64,000 bases of DNA from Winslowiella iniecta (GCF_001267535.1 NZ_JRXE01000001.1:64568-128567); one strand, 5' to 3'; shown: positions 46,260-56,048, numbered from the stretch's first letter. Notes: generated by a model from the letters alone, not told the origin. Numbers and translations: made by a program.

Positions 46260-47855
46260 TCAGTTATCCACGCCTTTGCTGCGCAGATAATCTTCGTAGT
46301 TGCCGGTAAAGTCGATAACCTTGTTCGGGGTAATCTCAATCACGCGGCTGGCCAGTGAGCTAACAAATTCACGGTCATGGGAGACGAAGACCAGGGTGCC
46401 TTCGTACATCTCCAGCGCCATATTCAGTGATTCAATAGATTCCATATCCAGGTGGTTAGTCGGTTCATCCATAATCAGGATATTCGGACGCTCCATCATC
46501 AGCTTACCGAACAGCATACGGCCTTTTTCACCACCGGACAGCACTTTCGCTGGCTTCTTGATATCATCCTGGCTGAACAGCAGACGACCAAGAATCCCGC
46601 GAACCACCTGCTCGTCATCGTTACCCTGCATCCACTGGCTCATCCAGTCGAACACATTCAGATCGTTGTCGAAGTCAGATGCGTGATCCTGCGCGTAATA
46701 ACCGATGCTGGCGTTTTCCGACCATTTCACTTCACCGCTATCCGGCAGCAGATCGCCGACCAGGGTTTTCAGCAAGGTCGTCTTACCGATACCGTTAGCA
46801 CCGATAATTGCCACCTTCTCACCCACTTCCAGCAGCAGATTCAGGTTTTTAAACAGTGGGCCGTTATCGAAACCTTTGGTCAGGTTTTCAATTTGCAGCG
46901 CATTACGGAACAGTTTCTTATCCTGTTCGAAACGCATAAACGGGTTCTGACGGCTGGAGGCTTTCACCTCTTCCAGTTTGATTTTATCAATCTGTTTAGC
47001 ACGTGAGGTCGCCTGGCGAGATTTTGAGGCGTTGGCGCTAAAGCGACTGACAAACGACTGCAATTCATTAATCTGCGCTTTTTTCTTGGCGTTATCCGAC
47101 AACAGACGTTCACGCGACTGGGTCGCGGCAGTCATATATTCGTCGTAGTTGCCCGGATAAACGCGCAGCTCACCGTAATCCAGGTCAGCCATATGGGTAC
47201 AGACCATGTTAAGGAAGTGACGGTCATGCGAAATAATGATCATGGTGCTGTTACGTTCGTTCAGCACCTGCTCCAGCCAACGGATCGTATCGATATCCAG
47301 GTTGTTGGTCGGTTCGTCGAGCAGCAGAATTTCCGGGTTAGAGAACAGCGCCTGTGCCAGCAGCACACGCAGTTTCCAGCCGGGTGCCACTTCGCTCATT
47401 GGACCGTAATGCTGCTCCAGCGGAATGCCCACGCCGAGTAACAGTTCTCCGGCACGCGCTTCTGCGGTGTAGCCGTCCATTTCGCCGTATTTCACTTCCA
47501 GATCGGCTACTTTATAACCGTCTTCTTCACTCATTTCCGGCAGTGCATAGATACGGTCGCGCTCTTCCTTCACTTCCCACAGTTCGTGATGGCCCATAAT
47601 CACCGTGTCGAGCACGCTGAATTTTTCAAAAGCGAACTGATCCTGACGCAGCTTACCGATGCGCTCATTGGGATCGAGGGAAACATTACCGCCGGACGGG
47701 ACGAGGTCGCCGCCAAGGATTTTCATAAAGGTTGATTTGCCGCTGCCGTTAGCGCCAATCAGGCCGTAGCGGTTACCGCCGCCAAATTTGACAGAGATGT
47801 TTTCGAACAGCGGCTTACTGCCAAACTGCATGGTGACGTTGCTGGAAACTAGCAC
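46260..47855 (-). CDS. ybiT: ABC-F family ATPase YbiT
   Basis: The 531-residue soluble protein (E. coli YbiT 530) has a GTG start (47855), then [20 protein letters not shown]. It carries two ABC domains without membrane parts: Walker [10 protein letters not shown] and GANGIGKTT, Walker [13 protein letters not shown] and [12 protein letters not shown], and signature [14 protein letters not shown] in the second. The inter-domain linker is about residues 240-310 and basic. ABC-F proteins act on ribosome-bound substrates, and YbiT is one of the four E. coli members. The first domain's signature is degenerate ([17 protein letters not shown]), as in E. coli. Confidence 0.96.
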   Translation of the reverse strand: MLVSSNVTMQFGSKPLFENISVKFGGGNRYGLIGANGSGKSTFMKILGGDLVPSGGNVSLDPNERIGKLRQDQFAFEKFSVLDTVIMGHHELWEVKEERDRIYALPEMSEEDGYKVADLEVKYGEMDGYTAEARAGELLLGVGIPLEQHYGPMSEVAPGWKLRVLLAQALFSNPEILLLDEPTNNLDIDTIRWLEQVLNERNSTMIIISHDRHFLNMVCTHMADLDYGELRVYPGNYDEYMTAATQSRERLLSDNAKKKAQINELQSFVSRFSANASKSRQATSRAKQIDKIKLEEVKASSRQNPFMRFEQDKKLFRNALQIENLTKGFDNGPLFKNLNLLLEVGEKVAIIGANGIGKTTLLKTLVGDLLPDSGEVKWSENASIGYYAQDHASDFDNDLNVFDWMSQWMQGNDDEQVVRGILGRLLFSQDDIKKPAKVLSGGEKGRMLFGKLMMERPNILIMDEPTNHLDMESIESLNMALEMYEGTLVFVSHDREFVSSLASRVIEITPNKVIDFTGNYEDYLRSKGVDN

Positions 47856-47913
47856 AGGGATTGCCTTACGGTTGAAGAAGTGGAATGTGATTCAACGCGC
47901 ATTATGCCATAAA

Positions 47914-47937
47914 AAGCCGGGCGGCGAATACCGCCCG
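47914..47937 (-). terminator. Terminator of the sugar symporter gene
   Basis: CGGGCGG and CCGCCCG form a 7-bp stem (47918-47937) with a 6-nt loop. Read on the minus strand it is followed by five T (GGCTTTTT), 12 nt after the symporter stop. It is a member of the GGGCGGC family that is clearly a terminator. Confidence 0.78.
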
Positions 47938-47948
47938 TTGTATAACAG

Positions 47949-49430
47949 CTAGGCCTTCTGTTTTATCGCTGTCGCTATGTGCCGGGTTTCCTTATCATCA
48001 CTTAACCAGTCATGCAGATAGTGTTCAATCTGCTCCAGGCTGCGGTTACGGGTTTCCGGGATGCATTTCATCACAAAGATTGCCCCGGCGATGCCAATCA
48101 GGCCAAAGATAAAGAAGGCACCGGAAAGTCCCACCGCCGCCAGCAGTATCGGGAAGGCCAGCGAAATCATAAAGTTGGCGATCCACATGGCAAAGACTGC
48201 GCCGCCCATAAAGATCCCGCGCAGCCGTGTCGGGAAGATTTCCGACAGCAGCAGCCAGGTGACCGGCGACAGCGCACCTTGCTGGAAGCTCAGAAACATC
48301 AGCATACCCAGCAGCACCATATAACCGCGCAGCACATCCGGTTGACCATTGATGGTTTCCGGCATCAGGTAGCTGACCGCACCGATAAAGAACAGGCAGG
48401 CGGTACAGCCAAACTGGCCAATTTTCACCATGGTTCGGCGGCCAATTTTGCCCAGCAGCCAGATACCGACAAAGGTCATTAAGACCGAAATCACCCCGTT
48501 GGCAATGGTGGCGACCAGCGCCGAGTCGTTACTCATCCCAACCGCCGTCAGCATCGTCGGTGCGTAATACATAATGGTATTCACCCCGGTCAGTTGCTGA
48601 ATCACCGCCACGCCAATGCCAATCAGGAACAGTTTAAATAACCACGGGGTTGTCAAATCGCGCAGGCTCGGTTTGCCCAAATCGCGCGGTTCTTCCAGCG
48701 TTTCTTCAATCTCCGTCAGTTCCCACTCGACGTCCTCTTTGGCGCGGGTACGCTCCAGCACACGCCTGGCATCGGCTAAACGCCCTTTCATCGCGTACCA
48801 GCGCGGCGTATCCGGCATAAACATCATGCCAAACCACAGCAGGACTGCCGGAATGGTGGCAACCGCCAGCATCCAGCGCCAGGTGTTCTCACCCCCCCAC
48901 ATATGATTGAAACCGGCATTAGAAATATACGCCAGCATCTGACCGGAAACGATCATCAGCTCCTGTAACGTCACCAGCTGGCCACGCTTGTTAGCCGGAG
49001 CAATCTCAGCGATATACACCGGGACGGTCGCCGCCGCGCCACCGACTGCCACGCCCAGTACCAGACGGAAGAAAATCATCCAGTTCACATCAGGAGCCAA
49101 CGCAGAGCCGGTACCACCAATGGCGAAAATGATCGCGAGTATCAGAATAATTTTCTTCCGTCCGGCAGCGGCAGCAAAATGGCCGGAAGCCAGTGCGCCA
49201 AAGGCCGCACCAAACAACAGCGAACTGGTCACCAGACCGGTAGTAAACGGCGTCAGGTGCAGTTCGTCGCCCATAAACAGTAAGGCACCAGAAATCACGC
49301 CGGTATCATAACCAAACAGCAACCCACCTAAGGTTGCCACTGCTGCAATCACCTTAACAAACGGCTCGGTGCGCGTATTGCTGTTCGGCCCCGATGCCTT
49401 GCTCGGTGAGATATATTGCTCTTTTGCCAT
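47949..49430 (-). CDS. MFS sugar porter, inositol/galactose-type proton symporter
   Basis: 493 residues from MAKEQYISPSKASGPNSNTR; a 26-codon in-frame extension upstream is rejected because AGGAG precedes this ATG. Twelve membrane helices are predicted. Sugar-porter motifs are present: GGLLFGYDTGVISGAL, RLVLGVAVGGAAATVPVYIA, PDTPRWYAMKGR, a central QQLTGVNTIMYYAP and PETRNRSLEQIE at the end. The closest remembered relatives are bacterial myo-inositol transporters (IolT-like), not GalP/AraE, but substrate is uncertain. It is monocistronic with a CRP-type site upstream and a terminator downstream. Confidence 0.85.
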   Translation of the reverse strand: MAKEQYISPSKASGPNSNTRTEPFVKVIAAVATLGGLLFGYDTGVISGALLFMGDELHLTPFTTGLVTSSLLFGAAFGALASGHFAAAAGRKKIILILAIIFAIGGTGSALAPDVNWMIFFRLVLGVAVGGAAATVPVYIAEIAPANKRGQLVTLQELMIVSGQMLAYISNAGFNHMWGGENTWRWMLAVATIPAVLLWFGMMFMPDTPRWYAMKGRLADARRVLERTRAKEDVEWELTEIEETLEEPRDLGKPSLRDLTTPWLFKLFLIGIGVAVIQQLTGVNTIMYYAPTMLTAVGMSNDSALVATIANGVISVLMTFVGIWLLGKIGRRTMVKIGQFGCTACLFFIGAVSYLMPETINGQPDVLRGYMVLLGMLMFLSFQQGALSPVTWLLLSEIFPTRLRGIFMGGAVFAMWIANFMISLAFPILLAAVGLSGAFFIFGLIGIAGAIFVMKCIPETRNRSLEQIEHYLHDWLSDDKETRHIATAIKQKA

Positions 49431-49794
49431 ACTGAACCCGCTCCTGGTGATAAGGAAAAAACCTGAGAAATGTGAACAGATGCAACATTCACTCAGTCCG
49501 CGCTTCAATTTAGACTGATATTTTCATTTCATTTAACAATGAAAATTTAATTTTGTGGCGCAGGTCATACTGCACAGCTTACTTTGTGATACTAAGCACA
49601 TTATTGCCGTTCCGGGGTTGTCTGTTCCCGTAAACACTGCTTCGCAACACAGCCTTTTATGTTTCATGTTTATTTTGATGTGAATTTTTTATTTCAAAAA
49701 TAGCGTAACAGCAAACAACCTGAGGGAGACAGATCGAAAAAGGGAGGGATTCGGGCGGCAGGAGCGCCGCCCTGGGGATTTGTTGCGGCGTGAT
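49431..49794. promoter_or_regulatory. Upstream region of the sugar symporter; end of the efflux operon
   Basis: This 364-bp stretch has no gene. TGTGA-TACTAA-GCACA at 49585-49600 is a CRP-type site with one mismatch, about 155 bp before the symporter start. GGGCGGC/GCCGCCC at 49753-49772 is a perfect 7-bp hairpin downstream of the efflux operon, with a TCCCTTTTTCG T-run some 25 nt further on the minus strand. Confidence 0.55.
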
Positions 49795-51357
49795 TCAGAG
49801 CTGGCGTCGGGTATCAGCCGTTTCCGCCGGGCCAAATACCTTATACGTCGGCAAAGACAGGTTCTGATACGGCTCCCAGCCGCCGCCCAGCGCTTTATAC
49901 AGCGCGACTAAGTCCACACTGCTCTGCACCCGCGCCTGCTCCGCCTGCTGTTTCGCCTGCGATAACTGGCGTTGCGCATCCAGTACGTCGATAAACGTCG
50001 AAATCCCTTTGCGGTAGCTGTCATCCGCCAGATTAAAGGCGTTTTGTAGCGCGTCTACCGTTTCATCAAGTCCGGCGACCTGTTGTTGATCGGTGCGGTA
50101 ACTGACCAGCGCATTTTCCACATCCTGCAAGGCCGTCAGCACCGCCTGACGGTAGCCCAGCGCTGCGCTGGCCTGCTGCGCGCGCGCCAGCTTAACGCTG
50201 GAGACCAGTCGTCCACCCTGGAAAATCGGGATCGATACCGACGGGCCAAAGCTGTAAAAATGGCTGCTCCAGTCATCGAGATAGTTGGCATGGGTATTAC
50301 GCACGCCAAGCTCGCCGGTCAGCGACACGCTCGGGAACAGCTGCGCCACCGCGACGCCAATATTGGCGGTGGCCGCATGCAGACTGGCTTCCGCCTGGCG
50401 CACATCCGGCCGACGACGCGCCAGTTCGGCGGGCACACCCACCGGCACCGCCGCAGGCAGTTTGGGCATCGCTTTACTGGCATTCAGCTCGGCATCCAGC
50501 GCACCAGGTGGCTTACCGATTAATACCGCCAGGCCATTCTTCGCCTGCTGCGCTTGCGCCTGATATTGCGGCAGCTGGGCGCGTAACGAGCTGAGCTGCG
50601 CACGGGCATTTTCGACGTCCATCTGCGGTGCCAGTCCATTGCGCTGCTGGCTTTGCGTCAGCTCCAGCGTTTCGGTTGCCACCTCAATTTGCGTCTGTAG
50701 TGTCTGGCTGATGGCCTGCGCGCCGCGCAGCTGCATATAGACGCGCGCCACTTCGGCTTCAAGCGAGACCAGCGCATCGTTACGGCTCTCAATCGACTCC
50801 TGTTGCCGGGCACCCGACATCTCAACCTGACGCCGTACCTTGCCCCACATATCCAGCTCCCAGGCCGCATCGAAACTGCCCTGGTAGATATTAATCGGTC
50901 GGCTTAGCCCGTCGAGTGCGCTACGCACTTGCGGGTCGACCTCACCCAGCCGGTCATACACCCCGTTCGACTCCAGCTCGCCTTTCACTCCCAGTTGCTG
51001 CCGCGTCATGCCCGCTTTCGCATTAACCGAGGGAAACCAGCCGCCACGCGCTTGCGACAGCTGCTCACGTGCACCGGCGATGCGCAGCACCGACTGCTGT
51101 AGCGACAGGTTACCGGCGATAGCACGCTCCATCAGACTATCCAGCTGAGGGTCATTAAATGACGTCCACCAGCTGGGATTGGTCGACGCAGCCAGCGGCG
51201 AAGATACCTCGCCCGCGTCCATCCCGTGGTAACTGCCGCGGGTATCGTTTTTCGGTGCCTGGTAGTCAGGCCCGACAGAGCAAGCCGACAGTGCCAGCGT
51301 CAGCGTAAACGCCAGTCTGCTACGCGCCGGGAAACGCGCACGCGTTATAAAAGTCAT
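49795..51357 (-). CDS. Outer-membrane efflux lipoprotein (NodT family)
   Basis: The 520-residue protein has a lipoprotein signal ending LALSAC (Cys26), then SVGPDYQAPKNDTR, the classic start of NodT/OprM-type factors. Two repeated outer-membrane-efflux (OEP) halves contain long coiled-coil stretches (AQLSSLRAQLPQYQAQAQQA; EARRQRQLSQAKQQAEQAR-like). It forms the trimeric TolC-type exit duct for the pump encoded just upstream. The MFS gene stop is 1 nt before its ATG. Confidence 0.9.
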   Translation of the reverse strand: MTFITRARFPARSRLAFTLTLALSACSVGPDYQAPKNDTRGSYHGMDAGEVSSPLAASTNPSWWTSFNDPQLDSLMERAIAGNLSLQQSVLRIAGAREQLSQARGGWFPSVNAKAGMTRQQLGVKGELESNGVYDRLGEVDPQVRSALDGLSRPINIYQGSFDAAWELDMWGKVRRQVEMSGARQQESIESRNDALVSLEAEVARVYMQLRGAQAISQTLQTQIEVATETLELTQSQQRNGLAPQMDVENARAQLSSLRAQLPQYQAQAQQAKNGLAVLIGKPPGALDAELNASKAMPKLPAAVPVGVPAELARRRPDVRQAEASLHAATANIGVAVAQLFPSVSLTGELGVRNTHANYLDDWSSHFYSFGPSVSIPIFQGGRLVSSVKLARAQQASAALGYRQAVLTALQDVENALVSYRTDQQQVAGLDETVDALQNAFNLADDSYRKGISTFIDVLDAQRQLSQAKQQAEQARVQSSVDLVALYKALGGGWEPYQNLSLPTYKVFGPAETADTRRQL

Positions 51358-51358
51358 A

Positions 51359-52927
51359 TCAGTGTGCTCCTGCGCTGCCTTCGCTCTTAATCGGCGACAG
51401 CAGTAAACAAAATGGAATCATCATCAGCGCCACAATACCCAGCCCCATAAACACGTCGATGTAAGCCAGAATTCGCGACTGCGCCACCATCTCCTGATAC
51501 AGCTGACCGGTGGCTAACGTCACCGGGTCGCCAACCGCGCTGGTAAAGTCACGGATGGCCTGCGCCCAGTGCTCGACGGTCAGATTAAACGGCTCATTCA
51601 GCGGCGTCATATTGTGCGCCATGGTGGCACTGCGTACCTGTGAGCGATCGGTAATCGCTGCCGTCGACAGCGAAATACCGATGGATCCGGCGACGTTACG
51701 GAACATAGTAAACAGCGCCGCCGCGTCAGCATTCAGCCGCTGCGGAATCGAGATAAAGGCGATGGTGGTCAGGGGAACAAACAGGAAGCCCAGCCCGACG
51801 GACTGCGCGCTGCGCATCATCGCCAGCGTGGTGAAATCCACATTCGGCGTCAGCCGCATCGAGTAGAACATCGACAGGCATAACAGCGCGAAGCCGAAAG
51901 CAATAATCCAGCGCGTCTGCACCATCGGCATCAGCTTCAGCACCAGCGGAATGGTCATCACTACCAGAATCGCGCCGGGCGACAGCACCAGCCCCGACCA
52001 GGTGGCGGTGTAGCCTAAATCCTGCTGCGCCAGCTGCGGCAGAACCACCGAGCTGCCGTAGAGAATCATCGCCATTCCCGCCATCAGCAGGCTGGAAACC
52101 GCAAAGTTACGGTCTTTCAGGCAGCGAATATCCACCACCGGTTTTTTTGCATATAACAGCCAGTAAATTGCGCCCACCAGGCCAATGGCCGTCAGCACGG
52201 CAAACAGCTGAATAAAGCCCGAGGAGAACCAGTCGTCATCTTCGCCGCGATCCAGCATCACCTGTAAACAGCCAAGGCCGAGAGTAATCAGGCTGATGCC
52301 GATATAATCGATACGCAGTTTGCTTTTCGCCCACTTGCGCTCCCACGGCGGATCTTCCAGCAGCTGATAGATGGCCAGCACCGTCAGAATGCCCACCGGA
52401 ATATTGATTAAAAATACCCAGCGCCAGCTGTAGTTATCGGTGATCCAGCCGCCCAGCGTCGGGCCGACAATCGGCGCGACAATAATCGCAATTGATGACA
52501 GGCCAAACGCCTTGCCGCGATCTTCCGGCTTAAAGTAGTCGAGCAATACCGACTGCTGCACCGGCTGTAACCCCCCGCCGAAAAAACCCTGCAAAATGCG
52601 GAACAGAATGATTTGCCACAGTTCCGTGGCAATCCCGCACAGGAACGAGCAGACGGTAAACATCACAATGCAGATCAGGAAGAACTGTTTGCGACCAAAC
52701 ACCCGGCTGAGAAATGCCGAAAGCGGCAGTACGATGCCGTTGGCCACCAGATAAGAGGTGAGTACCCAGGTGGATTCGCTGTAGCTGGAAGAGAGTGAAC
52801 CGGCCACGTGCGGCAGTGCCACGTTAACAATGGTGGTGTCGAGAATCTCCATAAACACCGCCAGCGTGACGGTCATCGCCACCAGCCATGGGTTACTGGT
52901 GGGTTTCCAGCTCTCGCTATGACTCAT
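51359..52927 (-). CDS. DHA2-family MFS drug exporter (EmrB-like)
   Basis: The 522-residue membrane protein has 14 predicted helices, N-terminal MSHSESWKPTSNPWLVAMTV, and DHA2 motifs: LDTTIVNVALPHVAGSL (motif D1), GRKQFFLICIVMFTV (motif A) and GPTLGGWITDNYSWRWVFLI (motif C). EmrB-type pumps export hydrophobic drugs and acids with protons. The start overlaps the stop of the adaptor gene (ATGA), so adaptor, pump and duct are coupled. The substrate cannot be predicted. Confidence 0.92.
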   Translation of the reverse strand: MSHSESWKPTSNPWLVAMTVTLAVFMEILDTTIVNVALPHVAGSLSSSYSESTWVLTSYLVANGIVLPLSAFLSRVFGRKQFFLICIVMFTVCSFLCGIATELWQIILFRILQGFFGGGLQPVQQSVLLDYFKPEDRGKAFGLSSIAIIVAPIVGPTLGGWITDNYSWRWVFLINIPVGILTVLAIYQLLEDPPWERKWAKSKLRIDYIGISLITLGLGCLQVMLDRGEDDDWFSSGFIQLFAVLTAIGLVGAIYWLLYAKKPVVDIRCLKDRNFAVSSLLMAGMAMILYGSSVVLPQLAQQDLGYTATWSGLVLSPGAILVVMTIPLVLKLMPMVQTRWIIAFGFALLCLSMFYSMRLTPNVDFTTLAMMRSAQSVGLGFLFVPLTTIAFISIPQRLNADAAALFTMFRNVAGSIGISLSTAAITDRSQVRSATMAHNMTPLNEPFNLTVEHWAQAIRDFTSAVGDPVTLATGQLYQEMVAQSRILAYIDVFMGLGIVALMMIPFCLLLSPIKSEGSAGAH

Positions 52928-54063
52928 TCCAGCGTGACCTTCGGCTCAACGGACAGGCCGAGCGGCAGCGGTTTATTCGCATCGAGACCTTTATCAATCA
53001 CGATTTTCACCGGCACACGCTGCACAATCTTCACAAAGTTACCGGTGGCATTTTCCGCCGGGAAGGTGGAGAAGCGCGATCCGGAGCCCATCTGAATGCT
53101 GTCGACATGGCCTTCCAGCTTCATGTCCGGCCAGGCATCAATGCTGATTTCCACTTTATTGCCCGGACGCATACGCTCAAGCTGCGACTCTTTGTAGTTG
53201 GCGGTCACCCAGACGTCGGTGGAGACCAGCGAGAACATTGACGTTCCGGCCTGCACCAGGCTACCGAGCTGGACATTGCGCCTGGTGACAAAGCCATCGT
53301 AAGGCGCACGTACATCGGTATAAGAGAGATTAAGTTCAGCGGTATTCAGCTGTGCCTGTGCCTGCTCGACCTGCTGCTGACGCGCTTCAACATTGGTTTC
53401 CTGCTGACGAACTTGCAGTTGCACCTGCGAAGCTACTTCCACCTGCGCTTTAGCACTCTGTAACTGCGCCTGTGCAGAACGCAGCTGGGCGCTGGCGCTG
53501 TCAATATTGCGCTGCGAAGTGGCACGCGGATCAACACCACGCAAGCGACGATATTCCGCCTGCGCATTGAGTAAGTTGGCTTCCGCTTTCGCCTGGTCGG
53601 CTAACGCCTGATCGCGCTGCGCCGGATACTGCACCTTCGACAGCGACAGTTGCGCTTCTGCCTGATGGAGTTGGGCTTTTGCCAGGCCGAGTTGTGCTTT
53701 TGCCTGGTCACGTTGCGCAGTGGTATCGTTTGGATCGATTTGAACCAGCAAATCGCCTTTTTTCACCCGCTGGTTATCGTTCACCAGCAGTTTTACCACG
53801 TAACCCGCCGCTTTCGGCGCAATGGTCACCGCATTGCCTTCGATAAACGCATCATCGGTGGTTTCGATATTGCGATTGGCAATCCAGTACCACAGCGCCA
53901 CAATCACCATCAGCACCACCACGATCACCAGAATGATGATCGGCTTTTTGCCGGGTCGCTTACGGGGCTGTTCCTCACTGGTTTGTGTATTGGTTGCGGA
54001 TTGATCGGCGTCATCCTGCTGACGCGCATCATGTTCTGATGAAGGTTTCTCTGAAGTTGTCAT
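52924..54063 (-). CDS. HlyD-family membrane fusion protein (EmrA-like)
   Basis: 379 residues from MTTSEKPSSEHDARQQDDAD; a GTG at 54072 is a less likely start. The acidic/hydrophilic N-tail is cytosolic, then one membrane helix (KPIIILVIVVVLMVIVALWY, about 40-60). The lipoyl half-motif is AVTIAPKAAGYVVKLLVNDN, followed by a long alpha-helical hairpin of Gln/Ala-rich coiled coil (about 110-235) and the beta-barrel with DVRAPYDGFVTRRNVQLGSL. It bridges the MFS pump and outer-membrane duct. It is the first gene of the three-gene operon; no MarR-type regulator is next to it. Confidence 0.92.
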   Translation of the reverse strand: MTTSEKPSSEHDARQQDDADQSATNTQTSEEQPRKRPGKKPIIILVIVVVLMVIVALWYWIANRNIETTDDAFIEGNAVTIAPKAAGYVVKLLVNDNQRVKKGDLLVQIDPNDTTAQRDQAKAQLGLAKAQLHQAEAQLSLSKVQYPAQRDQALADQAKAEANLLNAQAEYRRLRGVDPRATSQRNIDSASAQLRSAQAQLQSAKAQVEVASQVQLQVRQQETNVEARQQQVEQAQAQLNTAELNLSYTDVRAPYDGFVTRRNVQLGSLVQAGTSMFSLVSTDVWVTANYKESQLERMRPGNKVEISIDAWPDMKLEGHVDSIQMGSGSRFSTFPAENATGNFVKIVQRVPVKIVIDKGLDANKPLPLGLSVEPKVTLE

Positions 54064-54181
54064 AGTTCTCACAGTTTATCGCTGACCCAAACTGAGCCAT
54101 TGAAGATCCAAACTGCTATTAACAATAGGAAGAAAACTGACAAATGCCAGGCTTTACTGACAATTCTAGATTAGCCCGAGG

Positions 54182-55297
54182 TCAGGCCGCATTAATCAGC
54201 AAAAACAATCCCCAAGCCAGCGCCATGCTCCATAACAGCATCGGGATCGAGAACAGATGAAAATGCCACCAGATACGCCGGTCTTTTGCCATGCGTAGCG
54301 CAATCAGATTCGCCAGCGAGCCGGGTAGCAAGCCAAAACCACCAATATTCACCGCCCAGGCAAGCAGCGTACTGGCCGGCAAGCTGTTCAGTAGCAGAAT
54401 TGTCGCCGGAACATTACTGATAATTTGCGACAGACCAATCGCCAATAAGTAACGTCCACCATCACCTAACTGGCTTATATGCTGTAAGGGTTCCTGTAAT
54501 ACTGGCAAGCGGGTCAGGAAAAACACGTCAATAAACATCGCGATAAATACCGCCAGTAAACTCCAGTCAATCGACAATAATACCCGGCGGGCAATACAGA
54601 GAAACACCGCCAGTAACAGTAACAGCGCCCACTGCGCCAGTTGCAACTCCAGCGCCACGATAAACACCCCATACATCGCCACGGAGATCAACAGCAGTCG
54701 GCGCTGCCAGCCACTGGCCTCATCCACAGCATGACGCTGAATCTGTTTTTTGCTGAAACTGAACCAGGTTAACAGCCACAGGCTGGCGAGGGTCAAGGCA
54801 GCAAGCGGCAGCATTTGCAGGATAAACCCCGCAAAGCCGAGCTGGCCGTGACTCCATAACAGAATGTTTTGCGGATTACCGATTGGCGTCAGCAGCGAAC
54901 CGGCGTTCACCGCCAGCGCTTCAAAGATAATCAGCCGCGAGACCGGCAGGCTGGAGAACTTGCGCAGCGTCAGAGTGAGCGGCACCAGTATAAACAGCGC
55001 GACATCGTTAGTCAGAAAGGTCGAGAGCAGCGCCGCGCCGGTAACCATAAACAGCGCCAGCGTACGCTCGCGCTGAAAACGGTGGATCAGGCGGCGCCCC
55101 AATACCTCAAAGTAGCCGCTCAGTTCGATACCTTTGGTCAGCATCAGCAAACCGCACAGGGTAATAATGGTGTTCCAGTCTACCGCCGTGACCAGCTCTG
55201 CTGATTTAAACGGGGCGAAGCAGGCTAACACCACGCCAAGAACCACTAACAGATGAAGAAAGCGATCGTGCAGAAACGGCCTGAGCAGTGTTGCCAT
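54182..55297 (-). CDS. ybiR: Inner-membrane transporter YbiR (ArsB/NhaD superfamily)
   Basis: The 371-residue protein (E. coli YbiR 372) has about ten helices and anion/cation permease features: VDWNTIITLCGLLMLTKGIE, FLTNDVALFILVPLTLTLRK, GSLLTPIGNPQNILLW and QIISNVPATILLLNSLP, the paired TNDxA/NVPAT loops of the superfamily. Substrate unknown. The mntR stop lies 29 bp upstream on the same strand, so mntR-ybiR is an operon as in E. coli, suggesting a link to manganese. Confidence 0.92.
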   Translation of the reverse strand: MATLLRPFLHDRFLHLLVVLGVVLACFAPFKSAELVTAVDWNTIITLCGLLMLTKGIELSGYFEVLGRRLIHRFQRERTLALFMVTGAALLSTFLTNDVALFILVPLTLTLRKFSSLPVSRLIIFEALAVNAGSLLTPIGNPQNILLWSHGQLGFAGFILQMLPLAALTLASLWLLTWFSFSKKQIQRHAVDEASGWQRRLLLISVAMYGVFIVALELQLAQWALLLLLAVFLCIARRVLLSIDWSLLAVFIAMFIDVFFLTRLPVLQEPLQHISQLGDGGRYLLAIGLSQIISNVPATILLLNSLPASTLLAWAVNIGGFGLLPGSLANLIALRMAKDRRIWWHFHLFSIPMLLWSMALAWGLFLLINAA

Positions 55298-55326
55298 GGT
55301 GGCTCGCAGGTCAAAGGGGGCTGAAG

Positions 55327-55788
55327 TTAGCCACGATCCAGGTAAAATTGCTGGAAAATCGCCAGCGTTTCGTCACTGACGTGGTGCTCGATACCTTCTG
55401 CATCGCGGCGTGCAGTATCGGGGCTGATGCCCAGCGCCAGCAAAAAGGTTTCGACGATATGGTGGCGTTCGCGGCTCTCTTCCGCCAGCTTCTCGCCCTC
55501 AGGGGTCAGGAATACTCCACGATATGGCACCTGCTCCACCAGACCGGCGGTTGCCAGACGCTTCAGCATTTTTGCCACCGTTGGCTGAGAAACACCGAGA
55601 CGTGCCGCCATATCCACCTGACGCGCTTCTCCAAACTCGCGGATCAGATCGGAAATTAACTCAACATAGTCATCAATCAGCTCGCGGCGATGCGCCTCGC
55701 GAACCTGACGAAATCCTTCGACATGCTCTTCGATATCTTTCAGTGGCCCATTAAGGCTGGCAACTGCGGGTTTGGCGCGACGACTCAT
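55327..55788 (-). CDS. mntR: Manganese-responsive transcription factor MntR
   Basis: The 153-residue DtxR-family regulator (E. coli MntR 155) has an N-terminal wHTH ([20 protein letters not shown] recognition region) and metal/dimerisation domain with histidine and glutamate ligands in [10 protein letters not shown] and [14 protein letters not shown]. It binds Mn(II) and represses mntH and mntS in E. coli. Divergent from the mntS locus; two MntR-box-like operators lie 100-135 bp upstream of its start. Confidence 0.96.
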   Translation of the reverse strand: MSRRAKPAVASLNGPLKDIEEHVEGFRQVREAHRRELIDDYVELISDLIREFGEARQVDMAARLGVSQPTVAKMLKRLATAGLVEQVPYRGVFLTPEGEKLAEESRERHHIVETFLLALGISPDTARRDAEGIEHHVSDETLAIFQQFYLDRG

Positions 55789-55888
55789 TCAACTTCCTCT
55801 TCTTATTAACCTGCGCTTTTCACTACCTTGCAGGCCTGTTGGTGCCACATTGTAAACGAAGCTCAAAGAAGCACAAATTTTCCGGCAA

Positions 55889-55921
55889 ATAGCACTGGCT
55901 ATAGGATATAGCCTGTGCTAT
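55889..55921. promoter_or_regulatory. Two tandem MntR-type operators
   Basis: ATAGCACTGGCTAT (55889-55902) and ATAGCCTGTGCTAT (55908-55921) share the palindromic frame ATAGC-N4-GCTAT, the core of the E. coli MntR box (ATAGCAAAGGCTAT). Their centres are 19 bp apart, close to two helical turns. An extended -10 (TGCTATACC, 55916-55924) overlaps the second operator, so metal-loaded MntR would block the promoter of the small-ORF transcript. Confidence 0.82.
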
Positions 55922-55970
55922 ACCTGTTTATAAAGCAACCACTCATCATCTCACTGTGGAGGAAAAAACA

Positions 55971-56048
55971 ATGAATACACCCTTCCTGCGGTTAATGATG
56001 CCTCTGCTGCCAGTCGGCACCGGGCAGGAGTCAGTGGTATGCATGTAA
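55971..56048 (+). CDS. 25-aa peptide, possible short MntS paralogue
   Basis: ATG at 55971 with GGAGG 8 nt upstream (55958-55962), and a TAA stop after 25 codons. The peptide begins MNTPFLRLMMPLLPVG. The segment TPFLRLMM resembles SPFTLRLMLL in the MntS-like peptide encoded 45 bp downstream, and the DNA shares CTGCGGTTA and similar first codons (ATGAA-CACC-TT). It is the first ORF after the MntR operators. Either it is a translated small protein, a leader that tunes mntS, or a decayed duplicate. No homologue is known to me. Confidence 0.5.
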   Translation: MNTPFLRLMMPLLPVGTGQESVVCM

